64,000 bases of DNA, taken from Nocardioides sp. L-11A. GTDB lineage: Bacteria; Actinomycetota; Actinomycetes; Propionibacteriales; Nocardioidaceae. Shown one piece after another: positions 49,949 to 61,187 of this stretch; within the stretch, counting starts at the first letter, position 1; each line of letters opens with the position of its first letter. The notes beneath the pieces were generated by a model. That model did no database searches. It was not told where the DNA came from and saw only the letters and a list, made by a program, of their open reading frames with translations. A program made the position numbers and the translations under genes. The stretch is from NCBI GenBank assembly GCA_029961745.1, contig CP124680.1, positions 4,898,001 to 4,962,000 on the forward strand. Reading direction: 5' to 3'.

Positions 49949-51255
49949 GCCGAGACCTCCGTTCCGGCCCAGGCGGTCGACCGGGCGGGGTCGAACGGGC
50001 AGCCGCCGTTGCTCAGGTGGGCGAGGTACTCCTCGCGGAAGTACTGGATCGAGCTGGTCACCGGGCTGGTGGCGCCGTCGCCCAGGGCACAGAACGCACG
50101 GCCCAGGATGTTGTCGCACTGGTCGATGAGCTGGTCGAGGTCCTCCTCGCTCCCCTGCCCGTTCTCGAGCCGGGTGAGCGCCTGCGTCAGCCACCAGGTG
50201 CCCTCGCGGCACGGCGTGCACTTGCCGCAGGACTCGTGCTGGTAGAACTCCGTCCAGCGCAGGACGGCGCGGACCACGCAGACCGAGTCGTCGAAGATCT
50301 GCAGCGCGCGGGTGCCCAGCATCGAACCGGCACCGGCGACGCCCTCGAAGTCGAGGGGCACGTCGAGGTGCGCATCGGTGAACAGCGGGGTGCTGGACCC
50401 GCCCGGGGTCCAGAACTTGAGCTGGTGACCCTCGCGTACGCCGCCCGCGAGGTCGAGCAGCTCACGCAACGTGATGCCGAGCGGTGCCTCGTACTGGCCG
50501 GGCTTCCGCACGTGCCCCGAGAGCGAGAAGATGCCGTGGCCCTTGGACTTCTCGGTGCCCATGGCTCCGAACCAGGCCGCGCCGTTCTTGACGATGGCGG
50601 GCACCGAGGCGATGGACTCGACGTTGTTGATGACCGTCGGGCTGGCGTAGAGACCGGCCACGGCGGGGAACGGTGGGCGCAGCCGGGGCTGGCCGCGGCG
50701 GCCCTCGAGACCCTCGAGCAGCGCGGTCTCCTCGCCGCAGATGTAGGCGCCGGCGCCCGCGTGGACGACGACGTCGAGGTCGTAGCCGGAACCGTGGATG
50801 TCCTTGCCGAGGTGACCCGCGGCGTACGCCTCCTCGACCGCGGCCTGCACCCGGCGGATGACGTGGACGACCTCGCCACGGATGTAGATGAACGCCTTGT
50901 TGGCACGGATGGCGTAGGAGCTGATGATGACGCCCTCGACGAGGACGTGGGGGTTGCCCATCATCAGCGGGATGTCCTTGCAGGTGCCCGGCTCGGACTC
51001 GTCGGCGTTGACGACGAGATACTTGGGCTTCGGGTTGTCCTGGGGGATGAACGACCACTTCATGCCGGTCGGGAAGCCGGCGCCGCCGCGACCGCGCAGG
51101 CCGCTGTCCTTGACAGCGGTGATGATGTCGTCGGGACTCATCGCGAAGGCGGTGTCGAGGGCGGCGTACCCGCCCTGGCCGGCGTAGGTCGCCAGCTTCC
51201 AGGACTGCTCGGCGTCCCAGATGTCCGTCAGGACCGGGGTCAGCACGTCGGTCAT
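49945..51255 (-). CDS. nuoF: NADH-quinone oxidoreductase subunit F
   Basis: A 436-residue NADH/FMN-binding subunit. [17 protein letters not shown] starts the FMN site, [16 protein letters not shown] binds [22 protein letters not shown] follows, and [15 protein letters not shown] near residue 350 plus a later cysteine holds the N3 [4Fe-4S] cluster. It takes electrons from NADH into complex I. ATG overlaps nuoE's stop. Confidence 0.97.
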   Translation of the reverse strand: MTDVLTPVLTDIWDAEQSWKLATYAGQGGYAALDTAFAMSPDDIITAVKDSGLRGRGGAGFPTGMKWSFIPQDNPKPKYLVVNADESEPGTCKDIPLMMGNPHVLVEGVIISSYAIRANKAFIYIRGEVVHVIRRVQAAVEEAYAAGHLGKDIHGSGYDLDVVVHAGAGAYICGEETALLEGLEGRRGQPRLRPPFPAVAGLYASPTVINNVESIASVPAIVKNGAAWFGAMGTEKSKGHGIFSLSGHVRKPGQYEAPLGITLRELLDLAGGVREGHQLKFWTPGGSSTPLFTDAHLDVPLDFEGVAGAGSMLGTRALQIFDDSVCVVRAVLRWTEFYQHESCGKCTPCREGTWWLTQALTRLENGQGSEEDLDQLIDQCDNILGRAFCALGDGATSPVTSSIQYFREEYLAHLSNGGCPFDPARSTAWAGTEVSA

Positions 51256-51961
51256 GCGCCGCTCTCCTCCTTCTGCGCCGCCTCGACCGCCGGCGTCGCC
51301 GCCGGGTCCGGTGCGCTCCAGCCGTGCTCGCGGGCGATCTCGAGACCCGCCAGGGACGCGGGCCCGGCGGACGGTCCCTCGTCGACCCGGCCGTCGGGGA
51401 AGCCGGCGAGCACCCGCTCGGCCTCGCGCCAGGTGCACAGCCGGGGTCCGCGCGTCGAGCTGACCTCGTGGCCGGCTCGGAGCGCCTCGACCATCTGGAC
51501 CGCCGACTCGGGGGTCTGGTTGTCCATGAACTCCCAGTTGACCATCATCACCGGCGCGTAGTCGCAGGCGGCGTTGCACTCGATGTGCTCGAGGCTGACG
51601 GTGTGGGAGTCGCCCTGGCGCTGGACCGCGACCTCGTCGTTGCCGATCTCGAGGTGGTCCTTGAGCCGCTGCAGGATCGCGTCGCCGCCCATCACCGCGC
51701 ACAGCGTGTTGGTGCACACGCCGACGTGGTAGTCGCCGACGCCGTGCCGCTTGTACATGGTGTAGAAGGTCGCGACGCCGTTGACCTCGGCCGCGCTGAT
51801 CTCGAGGATCGCCGCGCACGCCTCGATGCCCTCCGGCGTGATCCGGCCCTGGGCCGACTGCACGAGGTGCAGCATGGGCAGCAGGCCCGAGCGCGGCTCG
51901 GGGTAGCGGGCCGCGATCTCGCGCAGCTCGGCGAGTGTCTTGTCGTCCAACGGTGGAGTGC

Positions 51962-51965
<4 letters not shown>
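51252..51965 (-). CDS. nuoE: NADH-quinone oxidoreductase subunit E
   Basis: A 237-residue thioredoxin-like [2Fe-2S] subunit with ligands Cys84, Cys89 (VCTNTLC) and Cys130, Cys134 (CNAAC). After the normal ~165-residue core it has a ~70-residue low-complexity extension (Pro/Ala/Glu-rich) seen in other actinobacteria. It partners NuoF in the NADH dehydrogenase module. Confidence 0.95.
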
Positions 51966-53299
<1,334 letters not shown>

Positions 53300-53387
53300 A
53301 CGAGATCCCCCTGAAGTGGCGGGGTCCCCGCGGCGTCGTTCGCCGGGGGAGCGAAGCGGAGGAGGTGAAGAACGTCGTGGGGTGCCA
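53300..53387 (-). other. nuoC-nuoD intercistronic gap with small palindrome
   Basis: This 88-bp spacer is unusual in an operon whose other genes overlap or nearly touch. It holds a 13-bp palindrome GCGGGGTCCCCGC (53319-53331) and an inverted GGCG-N5-CGCC. It might be a processing or attenuation site, or a degraded dispersed repeat; no coding potential is evident. Confidence 0.4.
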
Positions 53388-54119
53388 TCAGTTGTAGCTC
53401 CTCCGCTGGTCCGGCGGCGGGACGCTCGCGCCCTTGTACTCGACGGGGATGCCGCCCAGGGGGTAGTCCTTGCGCTGCGGGTGGCCCGGCCAGTCGTCGG
53501 GCATCAGGATCCGGGTCAGGGCCGGGTGCCCGTCGAACTGGATGCCGAACATGTCCCAGGTCTCCCGCTCGTGCCAGTCGGCCGCGGGGTAGATCGGCAC
53601 CAGGCTCGGCAGGTGCGGGTCGGTGTCGGGGGCGCTGACCTCGACCCGGACCCGGCGATTCCAGGTGAAGGACATCAGGTGGTAGACCGCGTGCAGCTCA
53701 CGGCCGGCGTCGCCCGGATAGTGCACGCCGCTGACGCCGGAGAGCAGCTCGAAGCGCAGGTCGGGCTCGTCGCGGAGCTTGCGGGCCGCGGCCAGCAGGT
53801 TGTCGCGGTGGATGTGGAAGGTGATCTCGCCGCGGTGGATGACGACCTGCTCGATGAGCGGGTCCAGCCCGTCGGCGACCGTGTCGAACCAGCCGCCGTA
53901 GGGCCGCTGCGCGGCACCCGGCAGCACGACGGGGGCCACCAGGCCGCCGTACCCGCTGGTGTCGCCGGATCCCTGGACGCCGAACATGCCCTGGCGCTCG
54001 CCGACCGCGCGGATCTCGAGGCCGGGCTCACCGAGGGCCTCGGGGGCGTTCTCGGGCGACTGCTCGGTCGCGGGCTGCTCGACGGCCTTGTCGGGACCGA
54101 CGGACTTGTCGTCGCTCAT
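53388..54119 (-). CDS. nuoC: NADH-quinone oxidoreductase subunit C
   Basis: A 243-residue 30-kDa-type subunit. The family signature [21 protein letters not shown] followed by [18 protein letters not shown] is complete. The first ~55 residues are an Ala/Glu/Pro-rich disordered extension typical of actinobacterial NuoC. It joins NuoD in the peripheral arm; ATG overlaps nuoB. Confidence 0.95.
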   Translation of the reverse strand: MSDDKSVGPDKAVEQPATEQSPENAPEALGEPGLEIRAVGERQGMFGVQGSGDTSGYGGLVAPVVLPGAAQRPYGGWFDTVADGLDPLIEQVVIHRGEITFHIHRDNLLAAARKLRDEPDLRFELLSGVSGVHYPGDAGRELHAVYHLMSFTWNRRVRVEVSAPDTDPHLPSLVPIYPAADWHERETWDMFGIQFDGHPALTRILMPDDWPGHPQRKDYPLGGIPVEYKGASVPPPDQRRSYN

Positions 54120-54670
54120 CGCAGCATCCCCCTCATGTCGCTGGTCGGGAGCGCGGCGAGGCCCTCGGCCTCGAGCTCGCGGATCTGGGCCTGGCGGTTG
54201 GCGCCGAGCGGCGTGTGCTGGACCTTGTCGTGGAGCTTGAGGATCGCGTCGATGAGCATCTCGGGTCGCGGCGGGCAACCGGGGAGGTACATGTCGACGG
54301 GCACCACGTGGTCGACGCCCTGGACGATCGCGTAGTTGTTGAACATGCCGCCGCTGCTGGCGCACACGCCCATCGCCAGCACCCACTTGGGCTCGGCCAT
54401 CTGGTCGTAGATCTGGCGCAGCACCGGCGCCATCTTCTGGCTGACCCGCCCGGCCACGATCATCAGGTCGGCCTGCCGGGGGCTGGCCCGGAAGACCTCC
54501 ATGCCGAACCGGGCGAGGTCGTACTTCGGGCCGCCGGACGTCATCATCTCGATCGCGCAGCACGCGAGACCGAAGGTCGCCGGCCAGAAGCTGGCCTTGC
54601 GCATGTAGCCGGCCAGCCCCTCGACCGTGCTCAGCAGGACTCCGCTGGGGAGTTTCTCCTCGACACCCAT
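54116..54670 (-). CDS. nuoB: NADH-quinone oxidoreductase subunit B
   Basis: A 184-residue subunit holding the last cluster N2. Its ligands are the adjacent Cys37-Cys38 ([10 protein letters not shown]), Cys103 (GVCASSGG) and Cys132 (LPGCPPRPE). It passes electrons from NuoI to menaquinone at the NuoB/NuoD interface. It follows nuoA by 2 bp. Confidence 0.97.
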   Translation of the reverse strand: MGVEEKLPSGVLLSTVEGLAGYMRKASFWPATFGLACCAIEMMTSGGPKYDLARFGMEVFRASPRQADLMIVAGRVSQKMAPVLRQIYDQMAEPKWVLAMGVCASSGGMFNNYAIVQGVDHVVPVDMYLPGCPPRPEMLIDAILKLHDKVQHTPLGANRQAQIRELEAEGLAALPTSDMRGMLR

Positions 54671-54672
54671 GG

Positions 54673-55029
54673 TCAGTCCCAATCCAATCCGCCGCGACGC
54701 CAGACGTACGCGTAGGCCACGAAGACCGTGGCGATGAACAGGACCATCTCGACCAGCCCGAACCAGGCCATCGCGTCGAAGCGGACGGCCCAGGGGTAGA
54801 GGAAGATGATCTCGATGTCGAAGACGATGAAGAGCATCGCGGTGATGTAGTACTTCACCGGGAAGCGGCCCGTCAGCGCCTGGGGGGTGGGCTCGATGCC
54901 GCACTCGTAGGAGTCGAACTTGGCGCGGTTGTATCTCCGCGGCCCCACCATCGTGCTCATGACGACCGACCCGACCGCGAACAACGCGGCCAGCGCCGCC
55001 AGGACCAGCACCGGCGTGTAGAGCTCCAT
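54673..55029 (-). CDS. nuoA: NADH-quinone oxidoreductase subunit A
   Basis: A 118-residue, three-helix subunit. [14 protein letters not shown] and [20 protein letters not shown] are diagnostic, including the membrane glutamates/aspartate near the quinone channel. First gene of the 14-gene nuo operon; the ATG follows GAGGGAGG. Upstream is a 267-bp non-coding region with a repeat array. Confidence 0.96.
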   Translation of the reverse strand: MELYTPVLVLAALAALFAVGSVVMSTMVGPRRYNRAKFDSYECGIEPTPQALTGRFPVKYYITAMLFIVFDIEIIFLYPWAVRFDAMAWFGLVEMVLFIATVFVAYAYVWRRGGLDWD

Positions 55030-55219
55030 GAGCCTCCCTCTCGTGATCTTGTGAACAGAATCACTAGTGGCGTGAGGCACATATTGCCACCCATCCGGGA
55101 CGCCGGCACAGGGGGGTCGGCAATGCCGGTCCAGCCACGGCTGGAACGGCGAAAACCGCCGCTGACCTGCAGATTTAGCGCATGCGAGGGTTGCGTAATT
55201 CGTGTGAACGCGCGAATAG
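55030..55219 (-). promoter_or_regulatory. nuo operon leader/promoter region
   Basis: Non-coding region before nuoA. No -35/-10 pair stands out; a TAGTGATTC stretch near 55060 and an imperfect GTGAT...ATCAC inverted repeat (about 55033-55054) are the only promoter-like features. The GC content is lower than in the flanking genes, as expected for regulatory DNA. Confidence 0.35.
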
Positions 55220-55311
55220 CGGTTTCGTCAACCAGGCACTGGCGGTTTCGTCGGGTGGCTGGTAACGGTTTCGTCGGACCGTTGGTGGCAGTCCCGTCAG
55301 GCCGTCGCGCG
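55220..55311. repeat. 23-bp-period direct repeat array upstream of nuoA
   Basis: CGGTTTCGTC begins at 55220, 55243 and 55266, and a degenerate CAGTCCCGTC at 55289: an exact 23-bp step with a conserved 10-bp block and variable 13-bp remainder. The last unit runs into the 3' end of menG. Two helical turns per unit would place the conserved blocks on one face of the DNA, as in iteron-like binding arrays; alternatively it is a dispersed repeat. Confidence 0.8.
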
Positions 55312-55986
55312 GTGCAGCGCGACGATGCCGCCGGACAGGTTGCGCCACTGCGGCCGATCCCAGCCGGCCTCGGCGATCAGGTCGGCGAGGCCGCGCTGGT
55401 CGGGCCAGGCCCGGATCGACTCGGCGAGGTAGACGTACGCGTCGGGCGAGGAGGAGACGGTGCGGGCGACGGCCGGCAGCGCCTTCATGAGGTACTCGAT
55501 GTAGACGGTGCGCCACGGGGCCCACGTGGGGTGGCTGAACTCGGCGACGACCAGTCGTCCGCCGGGCCTGGTGACCCGGCGCATCTCGGCGAGACCGGCG
55601 AGCGGGTCGACGATATTGCGCAGCCCGAAGGAGATCGTGACGGCGTCGAAGGTTCCGTCCCGGAAGGGCAGCCGGGTGCCGTCGCCGGCGGTGAAGGGCA
55701 GATGGGGCAGCTGCCGCTTGCCGACCTGGAGCATGCCGATCGAGAAGTCGCAGGGCACGACCTCGGCGCCGGCGTCGAGGAACGGCTGGCTGGACGTCCC
55801 GGTGCCGGCCGCGAGATCGAGCACCCGGTCGCCGTACGCCGGGTCGACGGCGGCGAGCACCTCACGGCGCCAGCGGCGGTCCTGGCCGAAGGACAGGATG
55901 TCGTTGGTCAGGTCGTAGCGCCGGGCGACGGCGTCGAACATCCGTCGTACGTCGGCGGGCTGCTTGTCGAGCTCGGCGCGGGTCAT
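55297..55986 (-). CDS. menG: Demethylmenaquinone methyltransferase
   Basis: A 229-residue class I SAM methyltransferase of the UbiE/MenG family. [23 protein letters not shown] (family signature, in two blocks), [15 protein letters not shown] for SAM and [16 protein letters not shown] are clear. It methylates demethylmenaquinone in the last step of menaquinone synthesis; ubiquinone is unlikely given menC/D/E nearby. It lies directly upstream of the nuo operon in the same direction. The ATG at 55986 was chosen to match the family N-terminus. Confidence 0.94.
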   Translation of the reverse strand: MTRAELDKQPADVRRMFDAVARRYDLTNDILSFGQDRRWRREVLAAVDPAYGDRVLDLAAGTGTSSQPFLDAGAEVVPCDFSIGMLQVGKRQLPHLPFTAGDGTRLPFRDGTFDAVTISFGLRNIVDPLAGLAEMRRVTRPGGRLVVAEFSHPTWAPWRTVYIEYLMKALPAVARTVSSSPDAYVYLAESIRAWPDQRGLADLIAEAGWDRPQWRNLSGGIVALHRATA

Positions 55987-55994
55987 GGGCGCGC

Positions 55995-56675
55995 TCAGCC
56001 CTCCTCGGTGAGCTCGAGCACGCGGTCGACGTACGACGCGACCTCCTCGGGCGCGAGCCCGGTCGCGTAGACGTCGTAGCTGAGGCCGTCGCGCTCGGCA
56101 CGGCACTCGGCCTGGTAGTTGGCCGCCGGGACCTCGCCGGCGGTGGGCGCCCCTGTCGTGGGATCGGCGCCCTCCTGCCAGGCGACGGCGCAGCGGTGAC
56201 CGCCGATCGCGCGCAGCTCGTAGTGCGATCCGCCCTGCTGGTCGATCTTGAACGGGCCGCTCGGGATGACCAGGCCGGCCCCGCCGGCGCTGATGGTGAC
56301 CGCGATCTGGGCCGGCGCCACCTGCGCATCGGCCTGGCCCATCACCTGGGCGTCGACGTACGCGCGGACCCGCGCGGCGCCGTAGATGGCGGACAGGTCG
56401 CTCGACGCCTCGGTGTCGCCGGTCGCGGCGCGGTCGCTGACCTGCTCGATCGCCTCGAGGTCGGCCGGGTCGGTGAGTCCCGCGTCCTCGGCCGTCACCG
56501 CGGACAGCGCGACCATCCGGTCGTCGAGCCGGTCCGGGAGCGTGGGGAGGTCGGCGGCGGAGGCGACCGACGGGTCGTCGACGACCTTGGGAAGGCCGAC
56601 GCCGAAGCCCACGGCTCCGGCGAGGAGGAGGACGCCGGTGGTGGCGCCCACGACGGTGGATCGAGCGATCGGCAT
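55995..56675 (-). CDS. Exported or membrane-anchored protein, unknown function
   Basis: A 226-residue protein with an N-terminal hydrophobic segment (residues 7-27, [21 protein letters not shown]) acting as signal peptide or anchor. The body is acidic, with a beta-rich centre ([20 protein letters not shown]) and a cysteine pair ([15 protein letters not shown]). I recognise no family. It ends 8 bp before menG on the same strand, so it may be co-transcribed and could be a Propionibacteriales-specific envelope protein. Confidence 0.7.
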   Translation of the reverse strand: MPIARSTVVGATTGVLLLAGAVGFGVGLPKVVDDPSVASAADLPTLPDRLDDRMVALSAVTAEDAGLTDPADLEAIEQVSDRAATGDTEASSDLSAIYGAARVRAYVDAQVMGQADAQVAPAQIAVTISAGGAGLVIPSGPFKIDQQGGSHYELRAIGGHRCAVAWQEGADPTTGAPTAGEVPAANYQAECRAERDGLSYDVYATGLAPEEVASYVDRVLELTEEG

Positions 56676-56756
56676 CGGGCCATCATGCCCGGTCCACCTG
56701 AGCGCCGGCTGACCGGCCCGCCCACCGGCCGTGCCACCGGCCCGCTCGCCGAGCGG

Positions 56757-57395
56757 TCAGAGATCGGTGCCGTCGGCGAGCCGCGCGTACTCCTGCCCGG
56801 CCGCCTCGAGGAACCGGCCGAACTGCGTGTCGACGACGCCCAGCCCCTCGGGCGAGAACACCCGGTCGTGGATCGCGACGTTGCGGGCCGCACCGACCTC
56901 GCGGGCGAAGTCGACCCCCTCGGAGACCCGCATCCACGGGGCGCACACCGGGGCGAGGAGTACGTCGACAGGGACCCCCGGCCCGGTCAGCGCATCCCCG
57001 GGATGGAAGACCGTGCTCTCCCCCGCGGTGAGGAGGTAGCCGCTGTTGTGGAAGCGCGGCAGCTCCGGATGGATCACGGCGTGCAGCTCGCCCACCGCCC
57101 GCACCTCGATGCCGCCGACCGACCAGGTCTGCTCCGGCGCTACCACCGTGACCCTCTCGACCAGGTCCGGCGCCCCGTCGCGGATCTGCGCCGCGACCGC
57201 GTCGATCGTGAAGATCGGGGCGTCGGTCGCGCGCAGCAGCTCCGGGGCGTAGTGGTCCAGGTGCTCGTGGGTGACGAGCACCGCGTCGACGCCGTCGACG
57301 GACTCGCGCTGGCTCCACACGCCGGGGTCGAGGACGATCGTCGTCCCGTCGTGCTCGATCCGGACCGCGGAGTGGCCGAACTTCGTGAGGCGCAT
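56757..57395 (-). CDS. Metallo-beta-lactamase-fold hydrolase (UlaG/YtnP-like)
   Basis: A 212-residue MBL-fold protein. The metal motif THEHLDH (HxHxDH) is at 42-48, with RLTKFGHSAVRIEHDG at the start, FHPGDALTG further on and a late histidine (AIHDR). The short, one-domain layout with MRLTKFGHSA resembles UPF0173/YtnP-like metal-dependent hydrolases. The substrate is unknown. It is monocistronic or co-transcribed with the antiporter genes (25-bp gap). Confidence 0.85.
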   Translation of the reverse strand: MRLTKFGHSAVRIEHDGTTIVLDPGVWSQRESVDGVDAVLVTHEHLDHYAPELLRATDAPIFTIDAVAAQIRDGAPDLVERVTVVAPEQTWSVGGIEVRAVGELHAVIHPELPRFHNSGYLLTAGESTVFHPGDALTGPGVPVDVLLAPVCAPWMRVSEGVDFAREVGAARNVAIHDRVFSPEGLGVVDTQFGRFLEAAGQEYARLADGTDL

Positions 57396-57420
57396 GGCCC
57401 CACCGTAGTCCGGGGCCGGC

Positions 57421-59286
57421 TCAGCCGGTCTGGTGGTGCACGTAGCACCACCGCCAGTCCTCGTCGGGCTCGACCGAGCGCATGACGGGGTGCTGACTCT
57501 CCCGGAAGTGGGCGGTGGCGTGGCGGCTCGGCGAGGAGTCGCAGCAGCCGATCTCGCCGCAGGACAGGCACATCCGCAGCGCGACCCACCGGGTGCCCTC
57601 GGCGAGGCAGGCCGTGCAGACGAGCTCGTCGGGTGGGTCCAGCAGCGGTGTGCCGGCAAGATGCTCGCAGCCGTCGCCGCGCTGGACCCGGCTCGTGCTG
57701 CGCAGATCGGCACGCGCGGCGTCGGCGGCGTCGAGCATCGACTCCTCCACGTCGAGCATGGCGAGCACCTCGCTGACGATCTCGGACGGGACGGATCCGG
57801 TGGAGCGGATCTCCAGCACCCGCCGGCGCTCGGCCCCGATCATGTCACCGCGCCAGCGGGAGTAGAGGTCGCTCGGACTCTCCTCGCCGGCGGTCGTGCC
57901 GAGCCGCTCCCAGGCGGCGAAGTTGCGCTGCTCGATGCGCTGGACGATCAGGGAGCGGACCTGGTGCGGGTCGTCGCACTCGGCGGCGAGCTCGTCGAGC
58001 CGGTGCAGGCCGGCCTTGGCCGCCTGCTGGAGCAGAGTGGCCCGCGCGAGCGCGTCGTCGTGGGGGTCGGGCGAGGGGACCCGGAGCCGCCGGGCCATCC
58101 ACGGCAGGGTCATGCCTTGGCCGAGCAGGGTGCCGGCGACCACCGTGAACGCGATGATCAGCAGGATCTCACGGTGCTCGGTGTCGGCCGGGACGGTGAA
58201 CGCGGCCGCCAGCGTGACCACGCCGCGCATGCCGGCCCAGCCGATGAGGAAGGAGTACCGCCAGGAGGCGACCTCGCCGGTCACCGGATCGGGTCCGGAC
58301 CGCAGCAGCAGTGCCTTCGCCGCGAACACCCAGACCAGCCGGAGCAGCACCACCGCGACCAGGGCCGCCACGCAGGCGGTGGCCACCGTGGCGACGCCGA
58401 ACTCGCTCTCGCCGACCTCGCCGAACAGCCAGTCCGCCTGGAGCCCGATGAGGAGGAAGACGGTGTTCTCGAGGACGTAGGCGATCGTGCGCCAGTTGAT
58501 CCGCTCGGCGATCCGCGACTGCGCCGACTGCAGCACCGGCGCGACGTGCCCGAGGGCGAGGCCGGCGACGACGACCGCGACCACGCCGGACGCGTGGATC
58601 TCCTCGGCCAGGAGGTACGCCGCGAACGGGATCACCAGCGAGATCGCGGTGTCCAGCAGCGGATCGGTGACCTTCTTGCGCAGGAAGCCCACCACGACGA
58701 AGGTCAGCAGACCGACCGCGACCCCGCCGCCGGCGGCCAGGGCGAAGTCGCTCCCGACCTCCCAGGCGGCCACGGTCCCGCTGATCGCCGCGACGGCGGT
58801 GCGCAGGGCGACCAGGGCACTGGCGTCGTTGAGCAGCGACTCGCCCTCGAGGATGGTGACGATCCGGCGCGGCAGGCCGATCCGCCGGCCGATCGCCGTC
58901 GCGGCGACCGCGTCGGGCGGGGCCACCACCGCGCCGATCGCCAGCGCGAGCGGCCAGCCGATCTCGGGAATGACCAGCCGGACGACGGCCGCGACGCCGA
59001 CGGTGGTGAACGCGACGAGCCCCACAGACAGCAGCAGGATCGGGCGGCGGTTGGCGTTGAAGTCGACGAGCGAGGTGGTCACCGCCGCGGAGTAGAGCAG
59101 CGGTGGCAGCAGGCCCAGCAGCACCACCTCGGGCTCCAGGTGCACCACCGGGACGCCCGGCACGTAGGCCGCGCCAACGCCCACGACGACGAGGACCAGG
59201 GGCGCGGGCAGGTCGTAGCGCTCGGAGACCGCGGTGAACGCCAGCACCGTCACCGCGATGGCGACGAGGAAGATGGCGATCTCCAT
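57421..59286 (-). CDS. CPA1 Na+/H+ antiporter with C-terminal UBP-type zinc finger
   Basis: A 621-residue fusion. Residues 1-~410 are a sodium/proton exchanger of the NhaP/CPA1 type with about 12 helices (AVVAPPDAVAATAIGRRIGL, LEGESLLNDASALV, GWAGMRGVVTLAAAFTVP). A cytoplasmic helical linker follows, and residues ~537-621 form a ZnF-UBP domain: Cys540, His542, Cys557, Cys560, Cys573, Cys576, Cys581, His589, His593 and His599 occur in the exact order and spacing of eukaryotic USP zinc fingers. Such fusions occur in actinobacteria; what the finger binds is unknown. Its ATG shares one base with the NhaA-fusion stop, so the two antiporters are coupled. Confidence 0.9.
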   Translation of the reverse strand: MEIAIFLVAIAVTVLAFTAVSERYDLPAPLVLVVVGVGAAYVPGVPVVHLEPEVVLLGLLPPLLYSAAVTTSLVDFNANRRPILLLSVGLVAFTTVGVAAVVRLVIPEIGWPLALAIGAVVAPPDAVAATAIGRRIGLPRRIVTILEGESLLNDASALVALRTAVAAISGTVAAWEVGSDFALAAGGGVAVGLLTFVVVGFLRKKVTDPLLDTAISLVIPFAAYLLAEEIHASGVVAVVVAGLALGHVAPVLQSAQSRIAERINWRTIAYVLENTVFLLIGLQADWLFGEVGESEFGVATVATACVAALVAVVLLRLVWVFAAKALLLRSGPDPVTGEVASWRYSFLIGWAGMRGVVTLAAAFTVPADTEHREILLIIAFTVVAGTLLGQGMTLPWMARRLRVPSPDPHDDALARATLLQQAAKAGLHRLDELAAECDDPHQVRSLIVQRIEQRNFAAWERLGTTAGEESPSDLYSRWRGDMIGAERRRVLEIRSTGSVPSEIVSEVLAMLDVEESMLDAADAARADLRSTSRVQRGDGCEHLAGTPLLDPPDELVCTACLAEGTRWVALRMCLSCGEIGCCDSSPSRHATAHFRESQHPVMRSVEPDEDWRWCYVHHQTG

Positions 59287-61178
59287 CAGCGCGCCTCCCG
59301 CGGCCGGGTTCCGGTGTGCTCGACGGCTTCGAGGGCGGCGATCAGGCTCCGGGCGTCGTACGGACCCTGGTGACGGCGCTCGCCCACGAAGAAGGTCGGG
59401 GTGCCGCGCACCCCGCTGGCGCCGGCGCTGGCGAGATCGCGCTGCAGGTGGGCCACGAGGGCGGGATCGTCGAGGTCGGCGACGAACCGCTCGACGTCGA
59501 GACCGAGCTCACCAGCGTACCCGACCAGGTCGTCGCGCTCCAGACGGTCCTGCCGCGTGAACAACAGCTCGTGCATGTCCCAGTAGCGGTCCTGTCGCCC
59601 GGCGGCCTCGGCCGCGATCCCGGCCAGAACGGCATGCGGGTGGGCGTCGAGGGGGAGATGGCGCGGCACGTAGCGCAACCGGTCCCCGAAGTGCTCGCGC
59701 ACCTCACGCGCGGCGCCGGTGGCGCGCGCGCAGAAGGGGCACTCGAAGTCGAGGTACTCCACGAGGGTCAGCGGCGCGTCGACCGGTCCCCGCACGTGGT
59801 CGACCGCCGGGTCCACCGGCTCGCTCAGGCGTGTCGGCAGGCCGGCGTCGCGCTGGTCGAAGAACCGGGCGGCGATGGCGAACACCAACCAGCCGAGCAG
59901 CGCGGCGAGCACCGCGGCCAGCAGCACACCGACCTTGGCCTGGTCCTGCAGCCGCTGGTCGGTGAACGCGAGCCCGACGATGAGGAGGGAGACGGTGAAC
60001 CCGATGCCGGACAGCGCGGCGCCGCCGAGGGTGTGGCCGGCGGCGACGCCTTCGGGCAGGGCGCCCAGCCGCAGCCGGACGGCGCCGAGGGCACCCGCCC
60101 CGATGCCGAGGAACTTGCCGAGCACGAGACCGGCGACCACACCCCAGGTGACCGGCGAGCCCAGCGCGTCGCCGAGGACGCCGTCGCGCAGGTCGATGCC
60201 GGCGTTGGCGAGCGCGAACACCGGCACGATGACGAAGCTGGTCCAGCCGTGCAGCACCTCCTGCAGCCGCTCGTTGACCGACACCGCGCGGTTGAGGCTC
60301 TGCCGGGCCTGGCGCTGCACCTCCGGCAGCGGGGACTGCTGGAAGCGGCGCACCCGCTCAGCCGCCTGGCGGACCAGCCCGCGGTCGGGATCGGCCGCGG
60401 GCACCAGCAGGCCCGAGAGCATGCCGGCGATCGAGGCGTGGATGCCGGACTCGAGCGTGGCGACCCAGAGCACCACCACCGCGGCGACGTACGGCGACGC
60501 GCGCCACTCCCCCACGCGGTCGAGCACGACCAGCGCCACCAGGCACCCGCCGGCGACGGCGAGGGCGGTGAGGTCGATCGAGTCGGAGTAGACCACCCCG
60601 ATGACGGTGACGGCGACGATGTCGTCGATGACGGTCAGGGTGAGCAGGAAGATCCGCAGCTGCGTCGACACGCTGGGCCCGACGAGGGCGAGGGTGCCGA
60701 GCAGGAAGGCGGTGTCGGTGCCGATCACCACACCCCAGCCGGCGGCGCTGTCGCCGGACGGGTTGAGCGCGAGGTAGAGCAGCGCGGGGACCACCATGCC
60801 GCCGACGCCCGCGATGACCGGGACGACGAGCCGGCTGCGCTCGGTCAGCTCGCCGACCGAGAACTCCCGGCGCACCTCGAGTCCGATGACGAAGAAGAAG
60901 ACGACCATCAGGCCGTCGTTGACCCAGTGGTGCAGGTCCATGCTGAGCCCGCCGCCGGCGAAGGTCAGCTCGAGCGTCTGGTGCCAGAGCCGCTCGTAGC
61001 TGTCGGACCACGGCGAGTTCGCCCACCCCAGCGCGACCAGGGCGACCACGACCAGCAGGCCCGCGCTCGCGGCCTCGGTGTGGATGAAGTGCCGCAGCGG
61101 CGGGGCGACGCGTTGGTCCCGCGGCAGGTCCGGCTCGCGCTCCTCGGAGGTCGACGGCGAACAGGTGTCGCTGGCCAC
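59286..61178 (-). CDS. nhaA: NhaA Na+/H+ antiporter fused to a DsbA-like thioredoxin domain
   Basis: A 630-residue fusion. Residues ~25-430 are NhaA with about 12 helices: [53 protein letters not shown] (the Asp-Asp ion site) and [11 protein letters not shown]. Residues ~445-620 are a thioredoxin-fold DsbA-like domain with the active-site pair Cys480/Cys483 (ECPFC) and the cis-proline loop VRGTPTFFV. NhaA-thioredoxin fusions are known in actinobacteria. The oxidoreductase could sense redox state or fold extracytoplasmic proteins. Start GTG, 9 bp after the menD stop. Overlaps the second antiporter gene by one base. Confidence 0.92.
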   Translation of the reverse strand: MASDTCSPSTSEEREPDLPRDQRVAPPLRHFIHTEAASAGLLVVVALVALGWANSPWSDSYERLWHQTLELTFAGGGLSMDLHHWVNDGLMVVFFFVIGLEVRREFSVGELTERSRLVVPVIAGVGGMVVPALLYLALNPSGDSAAGWGVVIGTDTAFLLGTLALVGPSVSTQLRIFLLTLTVIDDIVAVTVIGVVYSDSIDLTALAVAGGCLVALVVLDRVGEWRASPYVAAVVVLWVATLESGIHASIAGMLSGLLVPAADPDRGLVRQAAERVRRFQQSPLPEVQRQARQSLNRAVSVNERLQEVLHGWTSFVIVPVFALANAGIDLRDGVLGDALGSPVTWGVVAGLVLGKFLGIGAGALGAVRLRLGALPEGVAAGHTLGGAALSGIGFTVSLLIVGLAFTDQRLQDQAKVGVLLAAVLAALLGWLVFAIAARFFDQRDAGLPTRLSEPVDPAVDHVRGPVDAPLTLVEYLDFECPFCARATGAAREVREHFGDRLRYVPRHLPLDAHPHAVLAGIAAEAAGRQDRYWDMHELLFTRQDRLERDDLVGYAGELGLDVERFVADLDDPALVAHLQRDLASAGASGVRGTPTFFVGERRHQGPYDARSLIAALEAVEHTGTRPREAR

Positions 61179-61187
61179 CGGGCAAGC

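Noticed and set aside
55220-55311. CRISPR array at the 23-bp-period repeats
   Set aside because: Only about three good copies, a 10-bp conserved core and 13-bp variable parts are too short for CRISPR repeats and spacers, and no cas genes are present.
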